From positions 6,278,501 to 6,342,500 of the forward strand of contig NC_065917.1 in NCBI RefSeq assembly GCF_905147045.1: 64,000 bases of DNA. The letters run 5' to 3'. The translations under genes and the position numbers were made by a program. The notes beneath the pieces were generated by a model, which had not been told where the DNA came from, did no database searches, and was given only the letters and a program-made list of their open reading frames with translations. This stretch comes from Nymphalis io (Eukaryota; Arthropoda; Insecta; Lepidoptera; Nymphalidae). Positions 33,850 to 44,974 of this stretch are shown in pieces (position 1 is the stretch's first letter; each line of letters opens with the position of its first letter).

Positions 33850-33921
33850 ATGTCACCGGACAAACGCAAAAGGAGAATCAACGAGTATATACAAAACAAT
33901 ATACATTACATACGGACTTGA
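33850..33921 (+). CDS. possible upstream open reading frame (23 codons)
   Basis: An ATG at 33850 opens a frame that starts MSPDKRKRRINEYIQNNIHY and stops at TGA 33919-33921, 113 bp before the cnc start. If this is in the mature 5' UTR it could reduce translation of the main frame, as in many stress-regulated mRNAs. It could also lie in promoter or intron DNA. The peptide has no known family. Confidence 0.35.
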   Translation: MSPDKRKRRINEYIQNNIHYIRT

Positions 33922-34034
33922 CTCTAGCTCAGTGATAATAATATATATATATACCTTTTTGATTATGATCTCATTATTTTAGTGCTCAACCATATACAAA
34001 GACTGAATATAAATAAGTTCGAACATCCCTAACA

Positions 34035-35123
34035 ATGATAGCCCTGAAAAAACTCTACGGGGACGAACTGCTCCGGTTGGCGTTAGTTCTAAGCCTTCTG
34101 AAAGCGAACCCGGATGACTACTTCGAGCTGGAGACCCAGCAGCTCGCCGGTCTCCACATATCCAACGGCTCTGATTGGTCCCTCGAGCAGGAAGCGAGGA
34201 CGCTGATCAGACCGAGGTTCGTCCACCCGAAATCCCTCGACCACATACTGGTCAACTACGAAAGACAATTATTCGAGGAGTTAAATTCTCTAGGTCGTTA
34301 TAATCACTTTGAAAACAATGACCGGATATGGTATAATCAGGGTTCGATTCATACATATTTAGTTAATAATGTTGCGACCGATACAGTTGTGCCTGGACTG
34401 TCCCAAGAGGCGGTCCACGATGAGAACGCCCAGGACAATGTGTCGTCTGATGATAACGTTGCGCAAGAAGTAAAGGTCGAGGAGGAAACCCAAGCGGAAC
34501 AGCCCGACGCCGTCGTAACATTATCAGCGGACTTCCTCCAAAATCACACGGAGTCAGACATATTTGCGGAGATATCAAGTCGATCGTTCGACGTTAATGA
34601 ATTTCTGATACCAAATGAGATGCAGATTAAGAAGGAACAAGATTCTGAAGAAGATCTCGTCGTGAGGATCAAGAAAGAAAGAGACGATGACGATTTGTAT
34701 AGCGATAACGCTATCGACGATTATGTTCCGTATTTCTCAGCGAAAACAGGCAAATTGGAAGTTGGTGAACCGAATTCGGTCTTCCACCAGAACCTGGCTG
34801 ATCTCCAAGACTATGAGGAACTCTTCGACGATGTCAAAGAGCTCAAGAACGATCTGGAATGCTTGGACGTTAAGCAACAACAGGAGAATTTGGAACAGTA
34901 TCTTTTGGAGAACACGCCATTGGATACAGAGGCTTACGAATTGGCGCCAATGTTTGAAGAAGAATTGGTGTTGGACGTGAAGAGGGAAAGAGCTAGTACA
35001 AGTTTTACGTCAGCTAGTTCGAGTGGTGTGAGCGAGATGGACACGTCTTCTGTGTCCGATATGCCCGATGTTAAATTGGAGCCGGACGAAGGCCATCACA
35101 GCGGGGATGAGCTTACTCAAGAG
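34035..35123 (+). CDS. cnc: cap'n'collar (CncC/NRF-type) transcription factor, first long coding exon
   Basis: It encodes residues 1-363 of a CNC-bZIP activator that, with small Maf partners, drives detoxification, antioxidant and proteasome genes. Residues 1-10 (MIALKKLYGD) and the hydrophobic stretch at about 11-23 (ELLRLALVLSLLK) match the N-terminal membrane segment of NRF1 and fly CncC, which places it in the ER. HPKSLDHILVNYERQL (64-79) matches the HPKSID region of NRF1. The rest is acidic. Sequons lie at N44, N135 and N170. Five sumoylation-type motifs (VKVE, IKKE twice, VKRE, VKLE) are present. An in-frame TAA at 34014 fixes ATG 34035 as the start. A GTGAGT donor at 35124 ends the exon in phase 0 after ELTQE. 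The frame continues past it to 35177, which I take to be intron. The bZIP domain is not in this exon. Confidence 0.9.
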
Positions 35124-35262
35124 GTGAGTCTTTCAATTATTGAAGACCAGATTATATTTTGTAGGTCACGGGTTTGAATTACGAGAAAATACTTTATGTT
35201 TTTTTATGTTTATACTTGTAAACAAATTTCAAAACAGTCTTACATCTGTGAGAGAAATGTTT

Positions 35263-35458
35263 CATTTTGAAGAAAGACTTAAGAAATATACATGCTTCTC
35301 CTTCTGACGGCTATGTTTCCAAATTTTGGGCTAAATTCTCTGTCTCATTGAAATATGTCATTTTGAAGAAAGACTTAAGAAATATACATGCTTCTCCTTC
35401 TGACGGCTATGTTTCCATATTTTGGGCTAAATTCTCTGTCGCATGTAAATATGTCATT
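35263..35458 (+). repeat. two-copy 96-bp tandem repeat in cnc intron
   Basis: Units at 35263-35358 and 35359-35454 are almost identical (CATTTTGAAGAAAGACTTAA to AAATATGT). Because 96 is a multiple of three, an open frame runs through both, but I see no coding evidence. Confidence 0.85.
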
Positions 35459-36066
35459 AACCCCGGTGCAACGGGGTGTTATTAGTTCGAAGCTTTTGTT
35501 TCTCTGTCTGCGGTGTTGTCTCGTAAACTAATGGAAAGATTTCTTTGTTATTTTTGTTATTAACCAATAAATAGAAGTATTGATCATGAAGAAAATGTGT
35601 TGCATGTAAAAGCTCAGTCTCTAAAGTTTCAGCCTAGTGGGTTTTATATTAATATGTCATTTTGTATACACGTTATAAGGGGTACTTATAAGGACATGAC
35701 AGCTCCGACCCCCCCCCCCTCCCTTATCTAATCGCGCCTAATATTCGCATATGAAAATTTAAATGACGTAACAAATATATAATTAAAAGACAAGCGTCCT
35801 TTGTATTAATTTATCGAAGATTGTTGACCTTATGTATTTTATTATCGACTTGATTTTAAGATGTATAAATCATATTTATTGATATAATAAATGTATTATA
35901 TACTAAAGTATCATCATATAATATATAAAATTTGGGTGTGTGCATTGCCGATTGGTTATTCCATGAACTCGTTGGTAATATTATGATGAGGTAAGATTTG
36001 TTTGTCTGTCTGTTTGTTTCCGGTTTTAGATTGGATATAGTTTAAATTTTTTTTAGATATTTCTTA
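35459..36066. other. cnc intron, unassigned
   Basis: No exon recognised. There is a C-run at about 35710-35722. Confidence 0.4.
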
Positions 36067-36355
36067 TTTTTATAATATAGGTAGGTGGACGAGCATATGG
36101 GTCACCTGATGGTAAATAGTCACTAACGCTCATAGACATTGGCATTGTAAGAAATGTTAACTATCGCTTACATCGCCAATGCACCACCAACCTTGGTAAC
36201 TAAGATGTTATGTCCCTCGTGCCTGTAATTACACTGTCTCACTCACCCTTCAAACCGGAACACAACAATACTAAGTACTGTTGTTTTGCGGTAGAATATC
36301 TGATGATCGGGTGGTACCTACCCAGACGAGCTTGCACAAAGCCCTACAACCAGTA
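36067..36355 (-). repeat. SINE-A, near full length
   Basis: TTTTTATAATATAGGTAGG to CCCTACAACCAGTA. Confidence 0.84.
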
Positions 36356-36557
36356 TAGCTTAATATGGTGACTTAGTCGGAGAGAAAATTGTCATTCCAC
36401 GCGCTTTAGAAGCGACAGCTGCTAAAACTGTAATAGGTACACAAAAAATTTATATAAGACATTTAAGGTTTCCAAAATTTATATCGAAAAGTCAAAGACA
36501 GCATATAATTATCTAGTACAATTAACTCACAGTAACAATTAAAAAGGGTGAAAAATT

Positions 36558-36874
36558 ATTAGTAGTAACATCTTGTTAATGTCCCACTGCTGGGCTAAGG
36601 CCTCCTCTCCCTTTTGAGGAGAAGGTTTGGAGCTTATTCCACCACGCTGCTCCAATGCGGGTTGGTAGAATACACGTGGCAGAATTTCAATGAAATCGAA
36701 CACATGCAGGTTTCCTCACGATGTTTTCCTTCACCGTCAAGCACGAGATGAATTATAAACACAAACTAAGCACAAGAAAATTCAGTGGTGCTTGCCCGGT
36801 TTGAACCCACGATCATCGGTTAAAATTCACGCGTTCGAACCACTAGGCCATCTCGGCTTTTTTTAAAAAAATAT
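36558..36874 (-). repeat. SINE-B with 9-bp target duplication
   Basis: TGAAAAATT flanks it at 36549-36557 and 36875-36883. The reversed body and head are well preserved. Confidence 0.85.
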
Positions 36875-37218
36875 TGAAAAATTGAATCCGCGATTATACT
36901 CGTTCAAGAATCCAACCACTGCGTCACAGCGGTATAGTTTTACAACAACTCTTAAATGATCAAAGCTCATTTCATACTCGCAGACGAAAGCAGGTCAAAC
37001 GGACTGTGACGTATGTGTGACGTCACGATATATACGGATAAACATAGATATGTTGTAATAAATAACGGTCCCGGCGGTCTGGTAGCTATTACGGCTTTGT
37101 GCATATGGTACCGACTTCTATTCGGTCGGGTTTTTTTTTTTTTAACTTATATATGCATATAGTTGGTAACGGTATGATGTTATATTTGGGTAAATAAGAT
37201 AGAAATTTATTATTATTA

Positions 37219-37513
37219 TTTTTTTTTTTTATAGAATAGGAAGGCGGACGAGCATATGGGCCACCTGATGGGAAGTGGTCACCAAACGCCCTTAGACATT
37301 GGCATTGTAAGAAATGTCAACCATCGCTTATACAGCCAATGCGCCACCAACCTTGGGAACTAAGATTTTATGTCCCTTGTGCCTGTAATTACACTGGCTC
37401 ACTCACCCTTCAAACCGGAACACAACAATAACAAGTACTGCTGTTTTGCGGTAGAATATCTGATGAGTGGGTGGTACGTACCCAGACGAGCTTGCACAAA
37501 GCTCTACCACCAG
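37219..37513 (-). repeat. SINE-A, near full length
   Basis: T-run and ATAGAATAGGAAGGCGG to CTCTACCACCAGTAA. Confidence 0.87.
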
Positions 37514-38152
37514 TAATAGGAATGTTTATTACATTTGTTTATTATAACGGTTGGTTTGGTAGCTATAACGGCTTTGTGTGCAAAAGATTATTTACAATGA
37601 TTAAGTCCATAAATTGCGATCCACACCTTGCTAATTACGATCGCCCTTTATGTAAATAAATAAATGTATTCCTGTCTTATATAAATAGATAAAACTTTAT
37701 TACGCTCAATTACAAAAAAAAGGCATTTTTCTGTGCATATGCGGCCTTATCACTCATAGCGATCTCTAAAGGTGGCTTTCCACGGTGCGTGAAATTACAG
37801 ACGGACGCGGACCTGCCCGCACCTACGAACTATGTGACGAGTGTCGCCTGTGGAAACTCAGACAATTAATAGACACTTTGCTTCAGTAACTTCAAAGAAG
37901 CTTTTTGCTATTTTGAAATGATTTAATAGCTTCGAATCTCAAGGCCGACATAAACAGACACGCATTGTTGGAAGAGCGGTAGTGGGGTGTGTGGTGGTCC
38001 GTAGTCGTTGACCGTGCGTGTCTAATCTCCAGGATCACGCGCAGTGTGAAGGCACCTTCACAGGCAACCGTGGCGAAGTGAGACTTCGCTTACAGAGAAG
38101 GGTAGAGCAAATATATATATTTATATTGAAATTTGGCTGCTTTATACATTTT
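37514..38152. other. cnc intron, unassigned
   Basis: No exon recognised. About 37780-38060 is somewhat GC-richer and may be an unknown repeat. Confidence 0.4.
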
Positions 38153-38436
38153 CACTGGTGGTAGGGCTTTGTGCAAGCTCGTCTGGGTAGGTACCACCCA
38201 CTCATCAGATATTCTACCGCAGTACTTGATATTGTTGTGTTCCGGTTTGAAGGGTGAGTGAGCCAGTGTAATTACAGGCACATGGGACATAAAATCTTAG
38301 TTCCCAAGGTTGGTGGCGCAATGGATATGTAAGCGATGGTTGACATTTCTTACAATGCCAATGTCTATGGGCGTTGGTGACCACTTACTATCAGGTGGCC
38401 CATATGCACGTCCGCCTTCCTATTCTATAAAAAAAG
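38153..38436 (+). repeat. SINE-A with small deletion
   Basis: TCACTGGTGGTAGGGC to TATTCTATAAAAAAA. The AAAACAGC block after ATTCTACCGC is missing. Confidence 0.86.
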
Positions 38437-38454
38437 GCAAATAAACAAATATAT

Positions 38455-38680
38455 ACATATTCCCTTTTCCAACCGAGTAAATATAAAACAAACCTTAGTT
38501 TTACATATTAAATGCTAATAGCTCTGCTATTCTAGTTATTACACTTAACTACTTATAACCACGTTAATTTAATATTCAAAGTTCCGTGAATACCACAGAT
38601 TATACAAGATCTCCACCAATGATAGCGCGTCAGTTCAAGTTGTTTATTTGTCTTTACTCCTCTTGTGGTTGGAATAGTCT
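38455..38680 (+). repeat. repeat J copy (MITE-like)
   Basis: CCAACCGAGTAAATATAAAA at the left and the opposite-facing CTTTACTCCTCTTGTGGTTG at the right form imperfect terminal inverted repeats. Confidence 0.6.
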
Positions 38681-39015
38681 ATGCGACATTCATGGTAGCA
38701 TGCGAAAGCGATCCCGTGGCGCTCCTTGTTAAGACGGAAAGGGTACCGCTGGTTTTTTAGTGGGTATTCCGATGTGCCTTGGACACCGGCGAGCCCCACA
38801 CACCCCCCCACTGTTTCCGTGGGGGAAACGCGTAACGCGTTTTTCCAGCGTTCAAAAAAAAAGGCTATGCGACTTTCACGGTAATAGCACGAGCGATCCC
38901 GTGACGCCCCCCAAAGAGACGGTGAGGGTATCGGCTGGTATTGGCACTGGAGTTCTAGGCGCCGGCGAGTCCCACATACCCCCCACTTCAAGGGGGGGAA
39001 ACGCGTGAATGCATT
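38681..39015 (+). repeat. repeat M, two tandem units
   Basis: Each unit has CTATGCGAC(A/T)TTCA, GCGATCCCGTG(G/A)CGC, GGCGAG(C/T)CCCACA and GGGGGAAACGCGT. They are GC-rich and C-run rich. The reverse of one unit is at 54060-54235. Confidence 0.65.
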
Positions 39016-39164
39016 TATCTACCAAATAAAAAAAAAGCTATGTAACGTATACAAGTATTTGCCTTATATTGAAAAATGTAAACAGTTTTAAAATTTGACG
39101 AAAATAACCCGTTCAGTTTTTCTTGATAGATTTTGGCTTCTCAATCATTTTCATTTCTCAACCA

Positions 39165-39600
39165 GTCATTGCCACAACTGTGCAATATAGTGCACAAGTG
39201 TGCGCTAACAGTACTGTACTCTATATTCCCATTCTCCTAATCCGATGGGACGGCAATCCGACGCGACCGGAAAGAGTTCAGGCGCAAGACCAGCTTTACG
39301 TGCTTCCCGAGGCAAATGGCTGTAATCACTGTCAACTACCAGACTCCAGGCTGCTTCTGATTGGAACCCAGTCCCTAAAAATTTCGGTCCCATATTTTTT
39401 TCACCCCTCCCATGCAACCTGGGAAGTGTACCCTAAACATACATCAAAACAAAAAGTAAACCGAATCAAGAAACTAAATACCCTTTTTTTGAAGTTCGTT
39501 AAAAAAATATACTTTTTGTTCAAATTCCCGAATAACTGACCTTGTCTGGGACCTCAAGGAGTTGAACGCCTTACACCCAGGCGGGCAACGCACTAGGGGA
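39165..39600 (-). repeat. SINE-D, diverged
   Basis: AATATAGTGCACAAGTGTGC, ATCCGATGGGACGGCAATCC and CAGGCGCAAGACC are clear up to about 39375. 39540-39600 (TGGGACCTCAAGGAGTTGAA) may be its head end after extra sequence. Confidence 0.7.
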
Positions 39601-39749
39601 TCGATATTATAAGGACCTTAGATTTTGCTGTCTGTACAGAACAAGTGAAAACTCAACGTCGCGATCGTGTAACGTTAGAATTATAATTTATACTGATATT
39701 ATTAATGCGAATGTACTAAACCACTGCACCGATTTTGATGTAAATTGGT

Positions 39750-40022
39750 ATAATAATAATAATATCCTGGGACATTTTTCACACACGGCCATCTGATCTC
39801 AAATTAAGCTTGTACAAAGCTCGTGCTATGAAAACCAGACAACTGATATACTACATATACTACTTTTTTTTTGGAAATAAATATTTATATAGATAATTAC
39901 ACCCAGATTCAAGACAAACAGACATGTTCATGCACACAAATGTCTGTCCTGGGTGGGAATCGAACCTACAACCTTCGACGTGAAAGGCAAGTATCTACCA
40001 ACCACGCCAACCGGCTTGTCAA
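39750..40022 (-). repeat. SINE-C inserted in a repeat F-like element
   Basis: Reversed (TTA)n tail to CCAACCGGCTTGTC. The F-like piece ACCACTGCACCGATTTTGAT lies just left of it. Confidence 0.85.
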
Positions 40023-40069
40023 ATGAAGGTGAAACTCCAAAAAAGACACATTCTATTTCTTTTTCTATT

Positions 40070-40155
40070 TCCCAAGGTTGTTGGTGCATTGGGGATGTAA
40101 GGAATGGTCATTCATATATCATGTGGCCCATTGGCTAGTTTGTCCACCTATAATA
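40070..40155 (+). repeat. SINE-A 3' fragment, old
   Basis: TTCCCAAGGTTGTTGGTGCA to GTCCACCTATAATAAA. Confidence 0.6.
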
Positions 40156-41149
40156 AAAGACAGGCAGTCATAGGAATTCTGATGGAAGTGAAAACTTGAA
40201 ACTATTAAATATATTCGTCCAATGTCCACATCTATTGACACTCCAAGTAATAATTCTAACCCTTTTTATTATAAAGCTTTTTATTCATCAGAACACACAG
40301 TATGTCGCAAACTCGGTACAAAATATTAAGACAGCTTAATATAAATAAACAATAGTTAAAATACACTTATATTATTTGTATATAATGTTAGTATTTACAT
40401 AAATTCCAATCTTTATTATCCTCATCAATTTCCACAATACTTAAGTTATTTGTACATTCAACGATTTCATTATATCAACATTAGATTCATAATTGTTGAC
40501 TCCATTCCTCTTTGGAGATCGTAATAAAAAAAAATAAAAAATAAAAAAATTAGTATATCGATTAGGCGAAACCACGAGTCTATTCCCTACAATAAGCGCA
40601 ACGCGCCTAAAGAAGTTTTCAGTTCAAAAAAAAAAGTTAAATCACCGTAAATATCTACTGGGCAAACATATCTCACTTGAGGAAAATGGCGGGTTCGTAT
40701 TAAGTATGATTATTTATATATTAACGCCCAAGTTGATAATAAAATTTGAAAGGTCAACAAACTTTGATTAGCAATAAAATTTTTATATTCATATGTCTTA
40801 ACGTTTTTAATTTTCATCTGCGATGATTCTTTTGGTGGGAATGAGAAAATATCACTGAATATTATAAAACGAAGCTTCCTCGTTTGTCTTGTCGTATGTA
40901 AAACAACCGAACGGTTTTCATACGGTTGTTTGCAAAAAAATGTGTATGGAAAATTTCTAGATGTTCAGTTGATTAGTTAACATATAAAAGCGTAACAAAC
41001 ACACTGACAATACGTAGTTTATATCGTAATACATATATGTTACGGCCTCCTCGTATTAGCTTAGTCACACAAACTGCACAACACTTTATTTTTTACTATT
41101 GCACTTTACTCCGAGGACGTTAGGGTTTGAATTATAATTAAAGACAGTA
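40156..41149. other. cnc intron, unassigned AT-rich DNA
   Basis: No exon or clear repeat was recognised. Confidence 0.4.
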
Positions 41150-41443
41150 CAGGAAAGTAACGGCCTGTGAATGTCCCACTGCTTGGCTAAGTCCTCCTCT
41201 CCCTTTTTTGAGGTTTGGAGCTTATTCCACCACGCTGCTCCAATGCGGGTTGGTGGAATACACATGTGGCAGAATTTCGATGAAATTAGACACATGTAGG
41301 TTTCCTCACGATGTTTTCCTTCACCGTCAAGCACGAGATGAATTATAACCACAAATTAAGCACATGAAAATTCAGTGGTGCTTGCCCGGGTTTGAGCCCA
41401 CGATCATCGGTTAAGATTCACGCGTTCTTACCACTGGGCCATC
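41150..41443 (-). repeat. SINE-B
   Basis: AGTAACGGCCTGTGAATGTC to ACCACTGGGCCATCTCATGC. Confidence 0.86.
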
Positions 41444-41739
41444 TCATGCTTTTAAAGACAATTAGTAATTTTGTATTACAATTATTTATTTGCCAGCACC
41501 TTTCTTGCTCGGTATCTAGCAAACGAATGGCTGGTTATCTGACTTTTATTACAAATTCAATTTCGTGTCAAAATAAAACTCATATTTAATAATATATATC
41601 AATACAAATATTTTAATCTAAACGGAATGAATCAATTGAGGTACTAAAATATTTGTAGGATATAGTTTTGTGATTTATTAAAATATTGTATATTTCAGAC
41701 AGACGCGGTGGAGGACTTTGTTTTGTAATGTATGTTATA

Positions 41740-41935
41740 TTATATATCGTCCTGCCATATTTTTACTTGGAGATATACCGACAGCAGCGTCACCTGCCAG
41801 ATCCAATTGTGTTTTCAACCCATCCGGGAACCTTATGAAATATACACACAAAATTCCATCCACATCGGTTCAGCCGTTTAGGAGTTCGGTGATAAATATA
41901 CGTTCAGAAGAGTTTTATGTATTAAGATAGATTTC
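41740..41935 (+). repeat. repeat F copy
   Basis: CGTCCTGCCATATTTTTACT, AAATTCCATCCACATCGG and CAGCCGTTTAGGAGTTCG are shared with 7898-8140. An (ATCA)n run and a short LINE-like piece (CACTGCTGAACATAGGCCTC) follow at 41936-42010. Confidence 0.6.
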
Positions 41936-42039
41936 AATCAATCAATCAATCAACAGCCAATCGTTGTCCACTGCTGAACATAGGCCTCTCCCAAGGTGCG
42001 CCAAAGCTCCAAAGATAGATTTACTATTATATAATTCTT

Positions 42040-42260
42040 GCTAATCTTCCCGACTTCGCACGGATAGATAAGAAGAAAAATATATTTCGGATAGGATTTG
42101 CGTAGAACCCGTTCTCAGTGTGCGTCTACGTCGGGGAAGGGGTAACTGTGACGAATTTCAAGTCAATCGGGCGGATAGTTTAGGAGATCTCGTGATGAGT
42201 GGTATTTCGCTTATATATGTAGAGAATACATCGTGACCGTAAATCCCGTTTTTAAAAAAG
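42040..42260 (-). repeat. repeat G, copy 2
   Basis: The reverse complement of 19393-19635 (CTACGTCGGGGAAGGGGTAA, AGGAGATCTCGTGATGAGTG, CGTGACCGTAAATCCCG). Confidence 0.7.
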
Positions 42261-42355
42261 TAAATTAACAGCCTGTGAATGTCCCACTGCTGGGCTAAGG
42301 CCTCTTCTCCTTTTTTAAGAAGCTAATGCGGGTTGGTGGAATAGTTTAGACATGT
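42261..42355 (-). repeat. SINE-B 3' end joined to repeat G
   Basis: AAGTAAATTAACAGCCTGTG to CTCCTTTTTTAAG, then a broken remainder. The junction mirrors that at 19392. Confidence 0.7.
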
Positions 42356-42383
42356 CGCAATGAGTGGTATTTCGCTTATATAC

Positions 42384-42385
<2 letters not shown>

Positions 42386-42452
<67 letters not shown>
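42386..42452. repeat. (TA)n microsatellite
   Basis: About 33 uninterrupted TA units, beside a second small piece of repeat G (GAGTGGTATTTCGCTTATAT). Confidence 0.9.
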
Positions 42453-42457
<5 letters not shown>

Positions 42458-42691
42458 CTCTACTTACGTTACTTTGTAAGCTGTTGTATTGAAAGCGCCA
42501 CGTGTCGTCTATTTGTAAATATAAATGATAACGTTCATCTCCAATTTCGATCACAGCATCCACGCTCGGGGGTGTTTAGCCAAGTGCGTGGGAGATGTAA
42601 TTGTGCCCAAGGGTGTGCACGCGGGTGCACTTTATAACCTATTATACATTTATCAGCAACAGTCGTGACACTACTAAGGCAATACGTTATT

Positions 42692-43194
42692 GTTTTTTTT
42701 TTTATTCTAGCTAGGCAGAATGGCAAATGAGCCTGCTGGTACCACCGCCCATAGACATTGGCATTATTGATGATGATGTCCTCCAGACCGATTTCGGCCA
42801 CGACGACCAATCTCAAGAGAGATTACCCAATTGTGCAGGAGATATTATAGTGCACAAGTGTATGCGCAAACACAGGTCTCTAAGACTCATAATCCGATGG
42901 GACGGCAACCCGACACGACCGGAAAGAGTTCAGGCGCAGGACCAACGGCCTTACGTGCTTTCCGAGGCACGGGAGTGTACATACATTATAAAAAATATTA
43001 ATCATTCCTTACATCGTCAATACGCCAGCAACTTTGGGAATAAGGAAAATGTTATGTCCCATGTGCCTGTTGTTTCTGCCTCAGACACTCTTCAACAGAA
43101 TAATACTAAGTTTTGCTGTTTTGGTAGAATATTTGATGAGTGGGTGGTATCTACCCAGACGGGCTTGCACAAAGCCCTACCACCAAGTAAATAT
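42692..43194 (-). repeat. SINE-A split by SINE-D
   Basis: The parts are 42692-42767 and 42984-43194. Removing the insert restores GACATTGGCATTAT..AAATATTAAT in the family order. Confidence 0.75.
42768..42983 (-). repeat. SINE-D, 5'-truncated, with 6-bp target duplication
   Basis: CATTAT flanks it at 42762-42767 and 42984-42989. The reversed tail TGATGATGATGTCCTCCAGA gives the family's 3' end. Confidence 0.8.
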
Positions 43195-44156
43195 CTTCGG
43201 CTATAACTTTCATTTGTATTAGATTAGTTTTTTTACAGTTTTTTTCAAGTTTATTACAGTTTCGCTCAGATTCGCTCCTTCGCTCAAATGTGTTCAGTTA
43301 ACGCATTATTTATAATTTCTCGAACGGAAATACGCTGTTTTAGTTATTAACTTTTCTTTTCCTTAGAAAATATAAATTTTATATTGAACTATGTGGAGCC
43401 CGCGACTTCGTCCGCACGAAATTCAATATTTATTATGATAAATACATTCAATGTACAGACGCACTGTTTCAAATAGTTTTTATTAATCATGCTTGCAATA
43501 AATTCTTTCCCATAGTAATGTTTTGGCAATGTTTTCGCTTGTAATAAAATAAATACTTTTAGCTTTGCAAGTTAATTAATTTAAATCTTATGTTGAAATA
43601 CATTAATTAATAATAAGGCTTATTACAGTAATAAAAGATTATGTAGATGGCAAAAAAGCATGAAGTTGCCATTCGTTTATTTCCATGCAGAATAAATAAA
43701 AGTGATTCAATGGTATCTCAATTTTTTTTACGTTCTGAAACAGGTATTACGTTAAATAAAAATATATAAATACTTAACTGAAAACAAGTTAAACAGACAT
43801 TACATTATAAGTTATATAAATAACACACCGTCCAAAATATTTTCCTGAGGCATTCTAACGAAGACGCTGAAAAACGAAGTGCTGAGTAAACGTTCTAGGG
43901 TCACCAGAAGTATGGACCAGTTCCTTTGAAAGATTATTTTTTTTAGTATCTGATGTCCACGGTCTAATGTTCCAAGGCCCATGTTTAATTTTTTTTAAAT
44001 TGCTTAATTAATTATCTATGGTATGAGAGTATCTGCTGTGTTTCTTGTGGATCCTCGGTATAATTTACATTCGAAACCGATGGTAGATTTACATGAATAT
44101 ATGTAATGATTGATGAATTAGTATCATTGATATTATTTATATACTTACCATATAAT
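43195..44156. other. cnc intron, unassigned AT-rich DNA
   Basis: No exon or clear repeat was recognised. Confidence 0.4.
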
Positions 44157-44436
44157 TACTTGTGGTAGGGCTTTGTGCAAGCTCGTCTGGGTAGGTACCA
44201 CCATTCATCAGATATTCTACCGCAAAACAGCAGTACTTGGTATTGTTCTGTTCCGGTTCGAAGGGTGAGTGAGTCAGTGTAACTACAGGCACAAGGGACA
44301 ACATCTCAGTTCCCAAGGTTGGTGGCGCATTGATGATGTAAGCGATGGTTAATATTTCTTACAATGGGCGTTGGTGACCACTTACCATCAGGTGGCCCAT
44401 ATGGTCGTTCGCCTTCCTATTCTATAAAAAAGTTAA
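44157..44436 (+). repeat. SINE-A, near full length
   Basis: ATTACTTGTGGTAGGGC to TATTCTATAAAAAA, with a short deletion. Confidence 0.86.
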
Positions 44437-44974
44437 TGTAATTATTGGCTTCGCATAAATAAATAAGTTTTTTTTTAAATTTTTCTCAATTCTTCGAAAT
44501 ACCACCCCGCCATATTGACGAATTCGATTATGACATTTGAAGGCGGCCATTTGCAATTTAATGTAATTAGATTTAAATACAATTTTAATTATTTGAATGA
44601 ACGTAATTGTAGGTTAATTCGATTATTTTGATTCGTAATAACTCATTGCTACCTTGTTATACTCATATTTACTTATCGGTCATTGAAATCAACGACGTAT
44701 ATGCTAATGTTAAGTAATTTTAAACCTAATCACACGGAAAATAAGTCCGAATATTGTATGTAACAATAAATAACAAATTCACTATGATTTTCGACTTTAT
44801 GACTATTTATTTAAAGGTGAAAACATTTCAGCTGTTTTATTTGTTTTTTTAGAATATTTAGTGTTAGAAACGTAAATTTTTAACCTTGGTTTGCCTTGAC
44901 CGCTATCGACCTTGTATGTACCTCTGTTAATCATATGTTCTAAATTTCTAGAATGTTATTTATAAATTTCGCAT

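Noticed and set aside
34687..34980. 97-codon frame inside the cnc exon
   Set aside because: It is an overlapping shadow in another frame of the acidic cnc coding sequence.
35124..35177. Continuation of the first cnc frame after ELTQE
   Set aside because: A GTGAGT donor sits at 35124 and the next exon matches the NRF family directly. The 17 extra codons look like intron.
38644..38991. 115-residue minus-strand frame
   Set aside because: It is produced by the GC-rich tandem repeat M.
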